Below, one piece after another: positions 9,416-17,031 of a stretch of 64,000 nt of DNA. The position numbers and the translations under genes are program-made. The notes beneath the pieces were generated by a model. It was not told the DNA's origin. It did not search any database and saw only the letters and a program-made list of their open reading frames with translations. The DNA lies in NCBI RefSeq assembly GCF_009363615.1, contig NZ_CP045388.1, positions 9,544 through 73,543 on the forward strand, given 5' to 3'. Numbering within the stretch: position 1 is the first letter of the stretch; each line of letters starts with the position of its first letter. Origin of the DNA: Ruegeria sp. THAF33 (GTDB taxonomy: Bacteria; Pseudomonadota; Alphaproteobacteria; Rhodobacterales; Rhodobacteraceae).

Positions 9416-10028
9416 TACGAACCAACTTCAAACGACTTCCGATCGCATGGGAGCTGTCCTCCAGAACCGCGCTCTCCGCCTCCTGCCCTTCTTCCTTTTG
9501 CGGCCACTCCTGATGACGCAGCGCCTGCGCCGCATCCTTCATCCGGCCCATCTCACGGCTCATGGACTGCGCCAGATCGAACAATTCGATCAGCACCGCG
9601 CGATCCGCCTCCGAGACCTCGAGCCGACCGCGATGGACCGCCTTGGCGAGCGCCAATCCCGCGTCGCTCACATCCTTCGCCTGACGCCATGCCGCGCAGA
9701 ATTCCGCGACCAGATCACGGGGTACATCGAGGAAACCGCACCGTCCGCGCAGCACTGCATTGAGAGCCTGCGACCGGTTGGAAAAACCCCGCGCGCGCCA
9801 CTCCGCATCGAAGGCGTCCAGCTCGGATCGGCTGGCCCGGAATGCCACTGTCTCGCTCGGATCGCGCACCGTGATCCCCTCGCCCGCCTCCTCTTTCGCG
9901 AGCCGGTTCACGTGGCGCGCAGAGATGCCGAACGCCGCCGCCAGCTCCTTCGCGCTCTCGCCCGTCGCAAAGCGCCGCGCCACTTCGATGCGCTCTTCAA
10001 GCTTCAGGTTTTTCGCTGGCCTCGGCAC
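9408..10028 (-). CDS. Relaxosome accessory protein, MobC-like with N-terminal helix-turn-helix
   Basis: A 206-residue basic protein. Residues 15-45 form a helix-turn-helix (ATGESAKELAAAFGISARHV). A second segment near 60-95 (TVAFRASRSELDAFDAEW onward) resembles the ribbon-helix-helix-like part of MobC proteins, which bind DNA beside nic and help the relaxase. The start is GTG at 10028 with GAGGGG about 8 bases upstream. It is first in the mob operon and starts 46 bases from the predicted nick site. Assignment rests on context plus these motifs; a pure transcriptional regulator of the mob operon is possible. Confidence 0.65.
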   Translation of the reverse strand: MPRPAKNLKLEERIEVARRFATGESAKELAAAFGISARHVNRLAKEEAGEGITVRDPSETVAFRASRSELDAFDAEWRARGFSNRSQALNAVLRGRCGFLDVPRDLVAEFCAAWRQAKDVSDAGLALAKAVHRGRLEVSEADRAVLIELFDLAQSMSREMGRMKDAAQALRHQEWPQKEEGQEAESAVLEDSSHAIGSRLKLVRNG

Positions 10029-10054
10029 GGGTCAGACCCCTCGGACAAAATGTG

Positions 10055-10140
10055 CAAACATTGGCCATATCCTGCCAACGTCTTCCTTCTCTCCTTTGTT
10101 CATACTTCAATACATCACATTGCGCAATATTGCATTTTGC
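10055..10140. other. Predicted origin of transfer (oriT) with VirD2/RP4-like nick site
   Basis: The plus strand reads TTGGCCATATCCTGCCAA at 10061-10078. TATCCTG/CC matches the nick consensus of the RP4/Ti-border family (YATCCTG/Y), which would place nic between 10074 and 10075. TTGGC and GCCAA form a 5-base inverted repeat around it. Just beyond are TTGCGCAA (10120-10127) and the perfect palindrome GCAATATTGC (10124-10133). The site lies immediately upstream of the mob operon, the expected position. Prediction only; nicking has not been shown. Confidence 0.7.
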
Positions 10141-10379
10141 ATGTTGTGACTTTTTGCTGGCCGGTGCTGGCACATCTCGATCAACGGAGTGATACGACGT
10201 CGGACCACTCAACACGCTTCAAACCAACACCAGCCGGGGAACAGTGAGCCCTTCTGTTTCGCCAGGACGCCGCCAAAATTTCGTTCAGTTTTGTTCGCGT
10301 GGGATCATGATCGAAACCAAAAAATGGCCGCCCTGAAATGGGCGACCTCGTCTTCTGGATGCTACGCGACGCGCGACCG

Positions 10380-10607
10380 TCAGGCGGCAGTACCTTCATG
10401 ATCCGTCAGAACCATGTTCTCCGTGATACCCACAAAGAGCGGTGTGATCTGGTACTCGCCGTCCGCGATTTCTGGCGGCGTCACGGCAACGATCGCAACC
10501 GCAGGTGCTCCGTCGAGGAAACAGGAAAACAGTGCGAAATTGTCGTGTTCTCCCGAGGTCAGCGCCTCAAAGGCGCTGATGTGTTCGGGACGAATATTGG
10601 TGCTCAT
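10380..10607 (-). CDS. Small conserved plasmid protein, function unknown
   Basis: A 75-residue, acidic, soluble protein with no signal peptide or recognisable catalytic motif. It starts MSTNIRPEHISAFEAL and contains an antiparallel-looking stretch (APAVAIVAVTPPEI, YQITPLFVGI). Its ATG overlaps the end of the upstream DUF2958 gene by 4 bases (ATGA), which supports it as a real, translationally coupled gene. Similar small genes accompany DUF2958 on alphaproteobacterial plasmids. The 227 bases from here to the oriT palindromes (10141-10379) contain no gene. Confidence 0.6.
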   Translation of the reverse strand: MSTNIRPEHISAFEALTSGEHDNFALFSCFLDGAPAVAIVAVTPPEIADGEYQITPLFVGITENMVLTDHEGTAA

Positions 10608-10963
10608 GCGATGATCCCTCCAGCTTCACGAGCGCGCTCGGCATAGGTGCTGAGTGGCGCGTCAGCTTCGAAGTGGAGGTCGCGCTCGATGGGCAGCCCG
10701 AGACGGCCACGATGCGCCTTGAGAACGCTGAGCCGAACGGAACCCAGTTCGGGATAACCAAGGCCGAGGTCGCAAAGCCCGAAAGAGATATCCGCGTCTT
10801 CGGGGTCGGTTTCACTCAGGAGCCAGGTGGCGCCGCCGTCGGGCGTGAAGAGCTTGACCACCGGATGATGGTCGATAGTGTCTTCACCGGCTTCGATGCG
10901 CTCTTGATTGGCGCGGCCATTGGCGGCCAGCTGATCGAGGATGGATTGAGGCAGAAGTTCCAT
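10604..10963 (-). CDS. DUF2958 family protein
   Basis: A 119-residue protein of the DUF2958 family, recognised by the N-terminal pattern LLPQSILDQLAANGR, the stretch HHPVVKLFTPDGGATWLLSE, and DPEDADISFGLCDLGLGYPE. The family is widespread on plasmids and integrative elements of alphaproteobacteria and has no established biochemical role that I know of. The ribosome site AAGGA lies about 9 bases before the ATG at 10963. It is coupled to the 75-residue gene downstream. Confidence 0.8.
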   Translation of the reverse strand: MELLPQSILDQLAANGRANQERIEAGEDTIDHHPVVKLFTPDGGATWLLSETDPEDADISFGLCDLGLGYPELGSVRLSVLKAHRGRLGLPIERDLHFEADAPLSTYAERAREAGGIIA

Positions 10964-11032
10964 TTGTCTGTCCTTCGTATGAGATGTCGGTGAGATTTGG
11001 CGGGAGGGGCGCGAGGCCCCTCCCTGGCCGGG

Positions 11033-11233
11033 TCACTCGGTGACCTGGCCGTCGTCGCTGTCGGCCTTGGGCTCGAAGAGGACGAGTTCGCCATTCACCG
11101 GGTTTGCGAAGAGCTGGATGGTCATGAAGGACTTTGCGCCTTCGTTCTGCGGGAAGGCGACACCCACCTTGTGGAAGCGGCTCTTGCCATCCTTGCCGGT
11201 GTCGGGGGTGGTGACGGTGTAGTACTTGGTCAT
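11033..11233 (-). CDS. Small plasmid protein, function unknown
   Basis: A 66-residue protein starting MTKYYTVTTPDTGKDGKSRF, with AAGGAGA upstream of the ATG at 11233; the longer frame to 11260 lacks a ribosome site. It reads as a small beta-rich domain (SFMTIQLFANPVNGELVLFE) with an acidic tail. The length and pattern resemble the small DUF736-like plasmid proteins such as the one at 19396-19734, but I cannot assign a family firmly. It lies 69 bases upstream of the DUF2958 gene. Confidence 0.6.
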   Translation of the reverse strand: MTKYYTVTTPDTGKDGKSRFHKVGVAFPQNEGAKSFMTIQLFANPVNGELVLFEPKADSDDGQVTE

Positions 11234-11565
11234 ATCGGTTCTCCTTCGTTTTCGATGCAAACGAGAGACCGTGACCGCCCGGACCGGCTGTCAGGCTGAA
11301 CTTTGCTGCGCGAGGAATGGGCGCGAAGCGCACAGGGGAAAGTTCTGCTTGAAGGGGATGGCTGAAGGCCGCGCCCGGCAGATGGGACAGGTCGCGGAAA
11401 TTGCATCAGGAAGAAAACGACAGGGGAACTGAGATGGCCGGGCTGCGTGCCGATCACGCCAGACCGCAGGAGGACTGGCTACGTCCACGATGGATGACGT
11501 CTGAACTTAGATGAACCTGCCACCATCGGAATGACATCTCGCCGCACAACCTGATATGGCGAGGC
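11234..11565. repeat. Gene-free divergent region with a leader repeat shared with 19840-19884
   Basis: These 332 bases lie between divergent genes and contain no open frame I trust. They hold CGCGAGGAATG at 11309-11319 and CAGGGGAAAGTTCTG at 11333-11347. The same two blocks, in the same order and with nearly the same spacing, occur at 19848-19858 and 19870-19884, again just upstream of a small minus-strand plasmid gene. This looks like a duplicated 5' leader or regulatory element. Confidence 0.55.
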
Positions 11566-12291
11566 ATGATCAAGCTTCGACCCATTGCCGATGACGATCC
11601 CGTCCTGGACCAGTCCCGGCTGCTGCGGGCCTTGGAACTCGCCTTCGCCTATGCCGACACACACGGCGGGATCGGACTGACACAGACCAAGGCGTTCAAC
11701 CGGAAGTTCGCGCATTGGATGGCGGAGAACTCGCCCTGGCCGGACTACAAGGCAGAGGAGTTGCTGCGATTGAACAAGGTCCTCAATGAGTGGGATGTCG
11801 CGCCGGCCATGGTCGTGCATGATCTCATGATCGTCATGAAGCTGGGTCGGCACGTGAAGGGCAAGTTCCAAGGCTCAAAGAAAGCCAGAGCGCTGGCCTC
11901 AAATCGTGGATCCTTCTTCGCAGACCTCGCCGAGACCTACATCTTCCGCTACAATCACGCCCGCACCGCGCGTTCCGAATTTACAGCGCCGGGCAACTGG
12001 GACATCTTCCTCAACATCATCAACGTCGAGGCGGAACAGGGCCTATCCGAGCCGCATCTGGTGAAGACGCTCTACGGATTGGAACGGCAAGGGGTCTATG
12101 ACCGGGAATACTACGACCACGCGAGGTTTCTATTCACCCACGTCTTGCGGCCCTTGAGCTGGATCGGGTTTCTGGCGGAGGCCCCCGGCAGCGACAGGCG
12201 CTCCGACAAGACCTATTGGAAGACGCCGCTTTGGCGCGCCTGTCTCCAACTCAGCACCGATGACATGGTGGAGGCGCCGTCGCGGCACTGA
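11566..12291 (+). CDS. Hypothetical plasmid protein
   Basis: A 241-residue soluble protein of unknown function. It contains AFAYADTHGGIGLTQTKAFN near residues 26-45 and an aromatic, helix-rich middle (FADLAETYIFRYNHARTA), with no signal peptide or membrane segment. The ATG at 11566 is the first in frame and lies just after GAGG. It is the only plus-strand gene between the mob region and the Xre/RES pair. The overall pattern suggests a helical DNA-associated or regulatory protein, but no motif confirms that. Confidence 0.6.
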   Translation: MIKLRPIADDDPVLDQSRLLRALELAFAYADTHGGIGLTQTKAFNRKFAHWMAENSPWPDYKAEELLRLNKVLNEWDVAPAMVVHDLMIVMKLGRHVKGKFQGSKKARALASNRGSFFADLAETYIFRYNHARTARSEFTAPGNWDIFLNIINVEAEQGLSEPHLVKTLYGLERQGVYDREYYDHARFLFTHVLRPLSWIGFLAEAPGSDRRSDKTYWKTPLWRACLQLSTDDMVEAPSRH

Positions 12292-12341
12292 AGGCGCGCC
12301 TTGAGGATTTCCACCACTTCGGCGCTAGAGTGAGAGGCCGC

Positions 12342-13238
12342 CTATGCGGCGACCTCGTCCGTGTTTGGCTGCAACCCATGCAGGTAGTCGACGGCTTTCT
12401 GAGCGTGAGCAGCCGCCTGGAAGATGAACCGCTTGTCGTTGCGAAGACCGGTCAGCCAATGCGCAATATAGGCGGCGTGTTCATCGCGCGGTTCCGGTGA
12501 CAACCCGAGGTCAGCGGCCAGAAAAGCGGCACCAAGCTCAGCGACGAGCTCCTCCTGGGCATAACCTTCGTCGCCCCAGCGTTTGCGGCCGAAGCTGCGA
12601 TCTAGGCGCTTGGGGTGGCGAGTCCAATGGCAAACCTCGTGGCCGAGGGTTGAGTAATACGCCTCCGGGGATTCAAACGTCTCGAAGGGCGGCATCTGCA
12701 CGTAGTCGGGATCGACCGCATAGAAGGCCTGGCTGCCACCATAGCGAATATCGGCCTCGGTCGCTGCGAAGAACGCTTCCGCGATGGCATTGCGCTCGGC
12801 GGTCTCGGGCATCGGCTCAGCCACCTCGTAGTAGGTCTCAGGCAGTCCCTCGATCTGATCGACGTTGAAAACCGTATAGCCCTTCATGAAGGGAATCTCG
12901 ACCTCACGATCCTGGCCCGCATCATCAGTCTCGGTTTTGCGCATCTTGTCAGCATAGATGACAAGCTGACCCTTGGACCCTTTGCGGACTTGCCCGCCGA
13001 GTTCGAGTGCCTGACGATAAGTCATCCAGGTGGGTGCGGCATAGCCATGGGCGACAGATGCGGCCCAGAGCAGGATGATGTTGAGGCCCCGGTAGGCGAC
13101 GCCGTTGTGGCGCAGGGGCCGGGAAATGCGACCGGCGAGGTGTTCGGCATTCCAGGGTTTGTGCCAGGGTCGAGTGCCAGCCTCGAGATCGGCAATGATC
13201 TTCTCGGTGATGCGGGTGTAGATATCGGGCTTTGCCAT
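12342..13238 (-). CDS. ardC: ArdC-type antirestriction protein (ssDNA-binding plus zincin metallopeptidase-like)
   Basis: A 298-residue protein with two parts. Residues 1-120 match the ArdC N-terminal ssDNA-binding domain (RPWHKPWNAEH, YRGLNIILLW, WMTYRQALELGG). The C-terminal half carries a zincin HEVCH motif (His200, Glu201, His204) followed by the helix containing QEELVAELGAAF. ArdC proteins protect incoming plasmid DNA from host restriction early in conjugation, which fits this element. GGAGG precedes the ATG at 13238. The 281 bases upstream to the hipA end hold no gene. Confidence 0.88.
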   Translation of the reverse strand: MAKPDIYTRITEKIIADLEAGTRPWHKPWNAEHLAGRISRPLRHNGVAYRGLNIILLWAASVAHGYAAPTWMTYRQALELGGQVRKGSKGQLVIYADKMRKTETDDAGQDREVEIPFMKGYTVFNVDQIEGLPETYYEVAEPMPETAERNAIAEAFFAATEADIRYGGSQAFYAVDPDYVQMPPFETFESPEAYYSTLGHEVCHWTRHPKRLDRSFGRKRWGDEGYAQEELVAELGAAFLAADLGLSPEPRDEHAAYIAHWLTGLRNDKRFIFQAAAHAQKAVDYLHGLQPNTDEVAA

Positions 13239-13519
13239 GTGATCCTCCATTTTCTCGTCCCCGTGCGGGACGCGGGAGGAAATGGCGGACGCAATAAGCC
13301 ACCCGGGCATGGTCAACACGGGAGCGTCAGCGAATGGAGCGGGCAGACCATTGCGCGGGCGGCGGCGTCTGCCATACCCGCGATCCCCTTGCTCGCACGG
13401 GGATGAAAATGAGGAGGTTCAAGGGGCTAGAATTCGGCACCCATCATTCGCACAAACATGTTGCACGCTTTATCACGTCCACTGTGGCAACGTCTGGCAT
13501 CCATGTTGAGATGGTCCGC

Positions 13520-14752
13520 TTACAAACCGAGAGCCGTCTCCATCCTCTCATGCTCAAAGGCTGGCGCGCATCTTCTGTGCGCGGCCCCGGTAATACCATG
13601 CTGGCGGAGTGTATCACCCCAGATCTCGCTCACCGTTTTTGCCATTTCCCTGGCCATAACCTTGGCATCAGCTTGCTCGATATCAAAGAAGGGCGCGGCT
13701 TCGACAACTGCTTCTACTGAGGGTTCAAAGCCGTGAATATCACTGATCCCGGTTTCTAAAGTCGGTTGTCTGCGTGGCTGCGGGTTTACGTCAAACATCG
13801 GTGACAGGCGCCATCGATTGTCGCGCACATAGAGAAACCCATGATTTTTCAGGTGATCATCAGTGTTTGTGATCAACACGGTGAACAATAGGCGCCGCCA
13901 AAGCTCCAGAATGTCCCTGTCAGGAAGAACAGACATTTGACGAAGAGCATCTGCAATGTCGGTGTAATAACCGTGAGCAGATCCTTTTTTCCCAAGAGCC
14001 GTACGGGCCGACATATATGGCAGACGACCACCTTTGCGGCGATCAAAGCGTTTGATGAGCCCAACAGGATGCCTGCTGGCCGCCAGTTCAAGTCGTGCCT
14101 CCGGTGTTCGAATACCGACCGCGCGCGCCATATTTAGCGTGGCGATTTCCAACCGCTCAACGGGCCATGTATCATCAATCGAGGTAAACTTTGCGATCCA
14201 GAGGTCATCGCCATCCTCGACATTGGCTTTGGGGCGCGCACCGCCAAGTGAACCAGCCGCGCCGACAAGATCACGCGCTTCGGCTTCAGCTCCATCCGGA
14301 TCTCGCTCATACCGTGCCGCGATCGCGCGCAGTTCTTCAATATTCGCCAGGCGCGGCACGGGGGGCTGATCCGGATGGAATACCTCACCCTTTTCATTCA
14401 AAAACCGTAACGCCCCCTGGCGGGCCCTGTCATCTGCAGCAACCAGATAGTCAAACTCCGTCGCGCCCTCACCGTGCACCCGGCGAATGAGCTTACGCCC
14501 CCAACTATCAGGCGATGTATCCGTGAAGGGCCCTGCCAGAACATCTCGACGACGGCTGTCGCGCCCCTCAGACGAAGAATGGAAAGGCGCAAGACTGCGC
14601 GGCATGTCCGGAGCGAGGTCAAATCCTATCGGATTTTCAAGCCATCTTTCATCATAGATGAACGTGGAATGAGACCGGCGTCCATCGGTTTCAAAAATCA
14701 AACGACCAACGGGAATACAGGCGTCCCCAAGAACAACAAAAGCCTCAGGCAT
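13520..14752 (-). CDS. hipA: HipA-family serine/threonine kinase toxin
   Basis: A 410-residue HipA-like protein. HipA kinases phosphorylate glutamyl-tRNA synthetase or related targets and stop growth unless held by HipB. Visible motifs are the P-loop-like GAAGSLGGARPK (164-175), the catalytic NTDDHLKNHGFL (296-307) and the metal-binding SPMFDVNP (317-324). The ATG overlaps the last base of the hipB stop codon (TAATG), typical of hipBA. The length is near the family norm, and it appears intact. Confidence 0.88.
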   Translation of the reverse strand: MPEAFVVLGDACIPVGRLIFETDGRRSHSTFIYDERWLENPIGFDLAPDMPRSLAPFHSSSEGRDSRRRDVLAGPFTDTSPDSWGRKLIRRVHGEGATEFDYLVAADDRARQGALRFLNEKGEVFHPDQPPVPRLANIEELRAIAARYERDPDGAEAEARDLVGAAGSLGGARPKANVEDGDDLWIAKFTSIDDTWPVERLEIATLNMARAVGIRTPEARLELAASRHPVGLIKRFDRRKGGRLPYMSARTALGKKGSAHGYYTDIADALRQMSVLPDRDILELWRRLLFTVLITNTDDHLKNHGFLYVRDNRWRLSPMFDVNPQPRRQPTLETGISDIHGFEPSVEAVVEAAPFFDIEQADAKVMAREMAKTVSEIWGDTLRQHGITGAAHRRCAPAFEHERMETALGL

Positions 14753-15144
14753 TAAAATGCTGTCCCTTCATCATCATCAACAGCAACCGTCCCTTTTGGC
14801 GCATCTTTCGATTTAGTCGGGATGGTTCTAATGTGCCTGCCGCGCTGCCGGATGCGCTCTGGGAGTTTGTCTCTATCCAGCCCGATGCCAGTGGCATCCG
14901 AAGATGGGTCGGCGATTTCAGCCAACCGGTCCAGCATGCCCAGAGCCAGAAGCGCCATGGCAAAGGTCTCAAGCCGAACACCACCATCGCCCCGCTCCAG
15001 CTTTGCAAGAGTCTTGTCGCTAACACCAATCCGGCTACAGAAATCCGCAACCGACATGCGGCGCCTTTTGCGCGCCGTCTGAATATCGCGACCAAGCTGC
15101 GACAAAGCGGATTTAACTTGCAATGAGCCCACAACACTCTCCAA
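14752..15144 (-). CDS. hipB: HipB-type Xre antitoxin
   Basis: A 130-residue protein with a Cro/C1 helix-turn-helix at residues 15-70 (MSVADFCSRIGVSDKTLAKL). It neutralises HipA and represses the operon. The C-terminal 50 residues are basic then acidic and disordered. The start is uncertain: TTG at 15144 is the first possible codon, and other TTG/GTG codons lie within the next 8 codons. The upstream region carries repeated CTCCGG motifs that are likely operators. Confidence 0.82.
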   Translation of the reverse strand: MESVVGSLQVKSALSQLGRDIQTARKRRRMSVADFCSRIGVSDKTLAKLERGDGGVRLETFAMALLALGMLDRLAEIADPSSDATGIGLDRDKLPERIRQRGRHIRTIPTKSKDAPKGTVAVDDDEGTAF

Positions 15145-15158
15145 GGGTTACATCGTAC

Positions 15159-15290
15159 ATTTTTCCGGCTTGAAAGGCTTAGTCCGGAATTTTCTCCGGT
15201 ATAAAGCCTCACACCACATAAATCAAGGTTTCGCGTCATAATCCGACTGAAACTCCGATCTAAACCAATTAAAGCGAACTTTTCTCCGGT
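15159..15290 (-). promoter_or_regulatory. Putative hipBA operator region with repeated TTTTCTCCGGT
   Basis: The 315 bases upstream of hipB contain no gene. They hold two exact copies of TTTTCTCCGGT, at 15190-15200 and 15280-15290, 90 bases apart, and a degenerate copy, ATTTTTCCGGCT, at 15159-15170. Read in the operon direction the shared element is ACCGGAGAAAA. The first copy is extended by a second CCGG (TCCGGAATTTTCTCCGGT, 15183-15200). Repeated operators are usual in hipBA autoregulation, so these are the natural HipB binding candidates. Confidence 0.5.
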
Positions 15291-15460
15291 TTATTCAAAA
15301 AAACAGCTCAGGAAACACTTCTGGCGCATCCCCTCCCCTGCCCTATGATCCACTGCAGAACATTCAGACAGACTCGCGAAAGATTCGGACCCATACTTGC
15401 GAAATCTTGCAGATTCACTGTGCAGTAAACCTGCGGGCATCGACCGGTGGACCCCCTTCT

Positions 15461-16870
15461 TCACGCCGCCTGCCCGCTCAATCGGCCATAGAAGCTGCGC
15501 TCGAGATGCAACTCCCCTGCCCCGGCTTTTTGGACGATGCCGCGCAGATATCCGCCTGGAGACGCCACCTCACCGGCGCAATGCTTGTCGAAGGTCAAAA
15601 CCAGCGCCGCCGTGGCGATTTGAGGCCCAAGGCGGTCCTGAGCGAGGTTCCAAGCGTGCTCCGAGATGCCGATCATCGGTCTCAATTGCCCAGCAACCCG
15701 GTGCAAATCGCCCCAACCCTTCAGATACCCGCCCATATTGCGCGCCCAGGACGCGAATTCAGGACAAGCTTGCATCACCGTCGGCAAATCAAGCGCAGCA
15801 CCGCGTTTCTTGCGCGTTTCGGCAACCCAATCCTCCAACTCCCTATCCACCCACTCTTCCGGTGGCGCATTGGGCACCATGCCCGCCGCTTGCTCAGTTT
15901 CTGAGCGATTACAGGTTACAGGATTAAGTTGAGTTGTAATTAGTATATGAGGTTCAGGCTTGACCTCCCTGGGGTTCAATTCTTGAGTCTTTTCACTGAT
16001 TTGTTCGATGCTTTCAGCGCTGTTATCCACAGCCTCATTCGTCCGAGTTCCCTTGAGATAAGCCGCCTCGACATGCTCCTGAAGCTCCTTGAACCAGGCC
16101 AGGAGCCGTTCAAGCGTCTCAGAACCCGAGTTTCGGCGCGGAAGACGGCCCAGGAGATCCTCGAAGAGCCCTGAAAGATGTTCCCAGGGCCCACTCAGCG
16201 CCGCGTGAGACGCCGCTTCGAGCCGGGCGCGGATCATCCTGCGCGCAACCGTAATTTGGCGCTTCAGGCGCTGGCAGAGCTCGCGCTCAGTCTGCAATTC
16301 AGCCTGGAGCTGTTCGAATTCCTCGACGCGGGCCGACAGCGGGGACAAATCGAAACCGTAAGCCTCGATGATGCGCCCGTCAGCGTCCCTGCGGCCCCAT
16401 CGCTTGCCATTAGGACTGTCCTTGAAGGAGATCACGCCGATCTCGGCCAGGCGGCGCGCATGGCGTTTGAGCGCGGACAGCGAGAAACCCGTCTGCTCCA
16501 TCAGGTAGGCATTCGACGCCCAAACGATCGGACGCTGCCCCTCCTCCCAGTCCTGAGCTTGTGTGAACGCTCCAAGCGTGTCGAGGAGCAGCATGTCGCC
16601 AGCTTTGAGGCCGATGTGAGCGCCGACGCGCTTCACTGAAACAAAGGCTTGCGATTTGGGAACAGCCGCCTTCTCGCCGTTCTGTGCGTGCTGTTCAGCG
16701 ATAGCAAGACCAACCGTTGCCTTACGCCAGCCCGAGGGTTGGTTGATATTGGACATACCTCCACCATTCTGAGGCATGCCTGTCCCAGTCGCTCCATACG
16801 GAGCATCATTGAATTTCTTCATTTTTCTATGCAGGCACAGAAAACCTGTTCGCCCGAAGACGTTTTTCAT
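15461..16870 (-). CDS. repC: Plasmid replication initiator RepC
   Basis: A protein of up to 469 residues that initiates replication of repABC plasmids by binding an origin usually located inside its own gene. The conserved core reads GWRKATVGLAIAEQH, GDMLLLDTLGAF and FSLSALKRHARRL, a winged-helix region. The C-terminal part includes WARNMGGYLKGWGDLHRV. The start is uncertain: candidates are the ATG at 16870 and in-frame ATGs at 16822 and 16756; the last lies next to a GGAGG. The gene order repA-repB-repC and the spacer RNA agree with the family. Confidence 0.92.
   Translation of the reverse strand: MKNVFGRTGFLCLHRKMKKFNDAPYGATGTGMPQNGGGMSNINQPSGWRKATVGLAIAEQHAQNGEKAAVPKSQAFVSVKRVGAHIGLKAGDMLLLDTLGAFTQAQDWEEGQRPIVWASNAYLMEQTGFSLSALKRHARRLAEIGVISFKDSPNGKRWGRRDADGRIIEAYGFDLSPLSARVEEFEQLQAELQTERELCQRLKRQITVARRMIRARLEAASHAALSGPWEHLSGLFEDLLGRLPRRNSGSETLERLLAWFKELQEHVEAAYLKGTRTNEAVDNSAESIEQISEKTQELNPREVKPEPHILITTQLNPVTCNRSETEQAAGMVPNAPPEEWVDRELEDWVAETRKKRGAALDLPTVMQACPEFASWARNMGGYLKGWGDLHRVAGQLRPMIGISEHAWNLAQDRLGPQIATAALVLTFDKHCAGEVASPGGYLRGIVQKAGAGELHLERSFYGRLSGQAA
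15905..16031. other. Candidate replication origin (oriV) within repC
   Basis: A perfect DnaA box, TTATCCACA, lies at 16023-16031 inside repC. About 65 bases away is an unusually AT-rich stretch (about 15905-15956, with GATTAAGTTGAGTTGTAATT) in an otherwise GC-rich gene. In studied repABC plasmids the origin lies in the central AT-rich part of repC, so this is the best oriV candidate. A second perfect TTATCCACA occurs at 19270-19278, upstream of repA. Confidence 0.55.
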
Positions 16871-16904
16871 TGTTTAGCGATTCGCGGGCTGCTAGGATTG
16901 TGGT

Positions 16905-16969
16905 GTCAAAACAAAATCGCGCCTTGTGCGCAGCAGCCCTCGGGACTTCGGTTTCGAGGGTTTTCTTTT
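16905..16969 (+). ncRNA. Putative antisense counter-transcribed RNA (inc-alpha) of the repABC operon
   Basis: The repB-repC spacer encodes, on the strand opposite the rep genes, a promoter-like TTGTTT (16870-16875), 17 bases, then TAGGAT (16893-16898), followed by a strong terminator ending near 16969. This predicts an RNA of about 60-65 bases. repABC plasmids carry a small antisense RNA in exactly this interval that limits repC expression and sets incompatibility. The start point is estimated from the -10 element and was not measured. Confidence 0.65.
16937..16969 (+). terminator. Rho-independent terminator of the putative antisense RNA
   Basis: CCCTCG (16937-16942) pairs with CGAGGG (16955-16960) across a 12-base loop containing CTTCGG, followed immediately by TTTTCTTTT. 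The uridine tract lies on the plus-strand transcript, so the terminator serves an RNA running against repBC. Confidence 0.75.
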
Positions 16970-17010
16970 AGGTGCCGTTCTCCTTTCTGCTCATTGCCTC
17001 CGTTTCGGCG

Positions 17011-17026
17011 GTTAACAGCTGTTAAC
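17011..17026. other. parS centromere site 1
   Basis: Perfect 16-base palindrome GTTAACAGCTGTTAAC, matching the repABC parS consensus GTTNNNNGCNNNNAAC. It lies in the repB-repC spacer, 6 bases beyond the repB stop, and would be bound by RepB for plasmid segregation. Identical copies occur at 17785 and 19330. Confidence 0.85.
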
Positions 17027-17031
17027 CGCCA

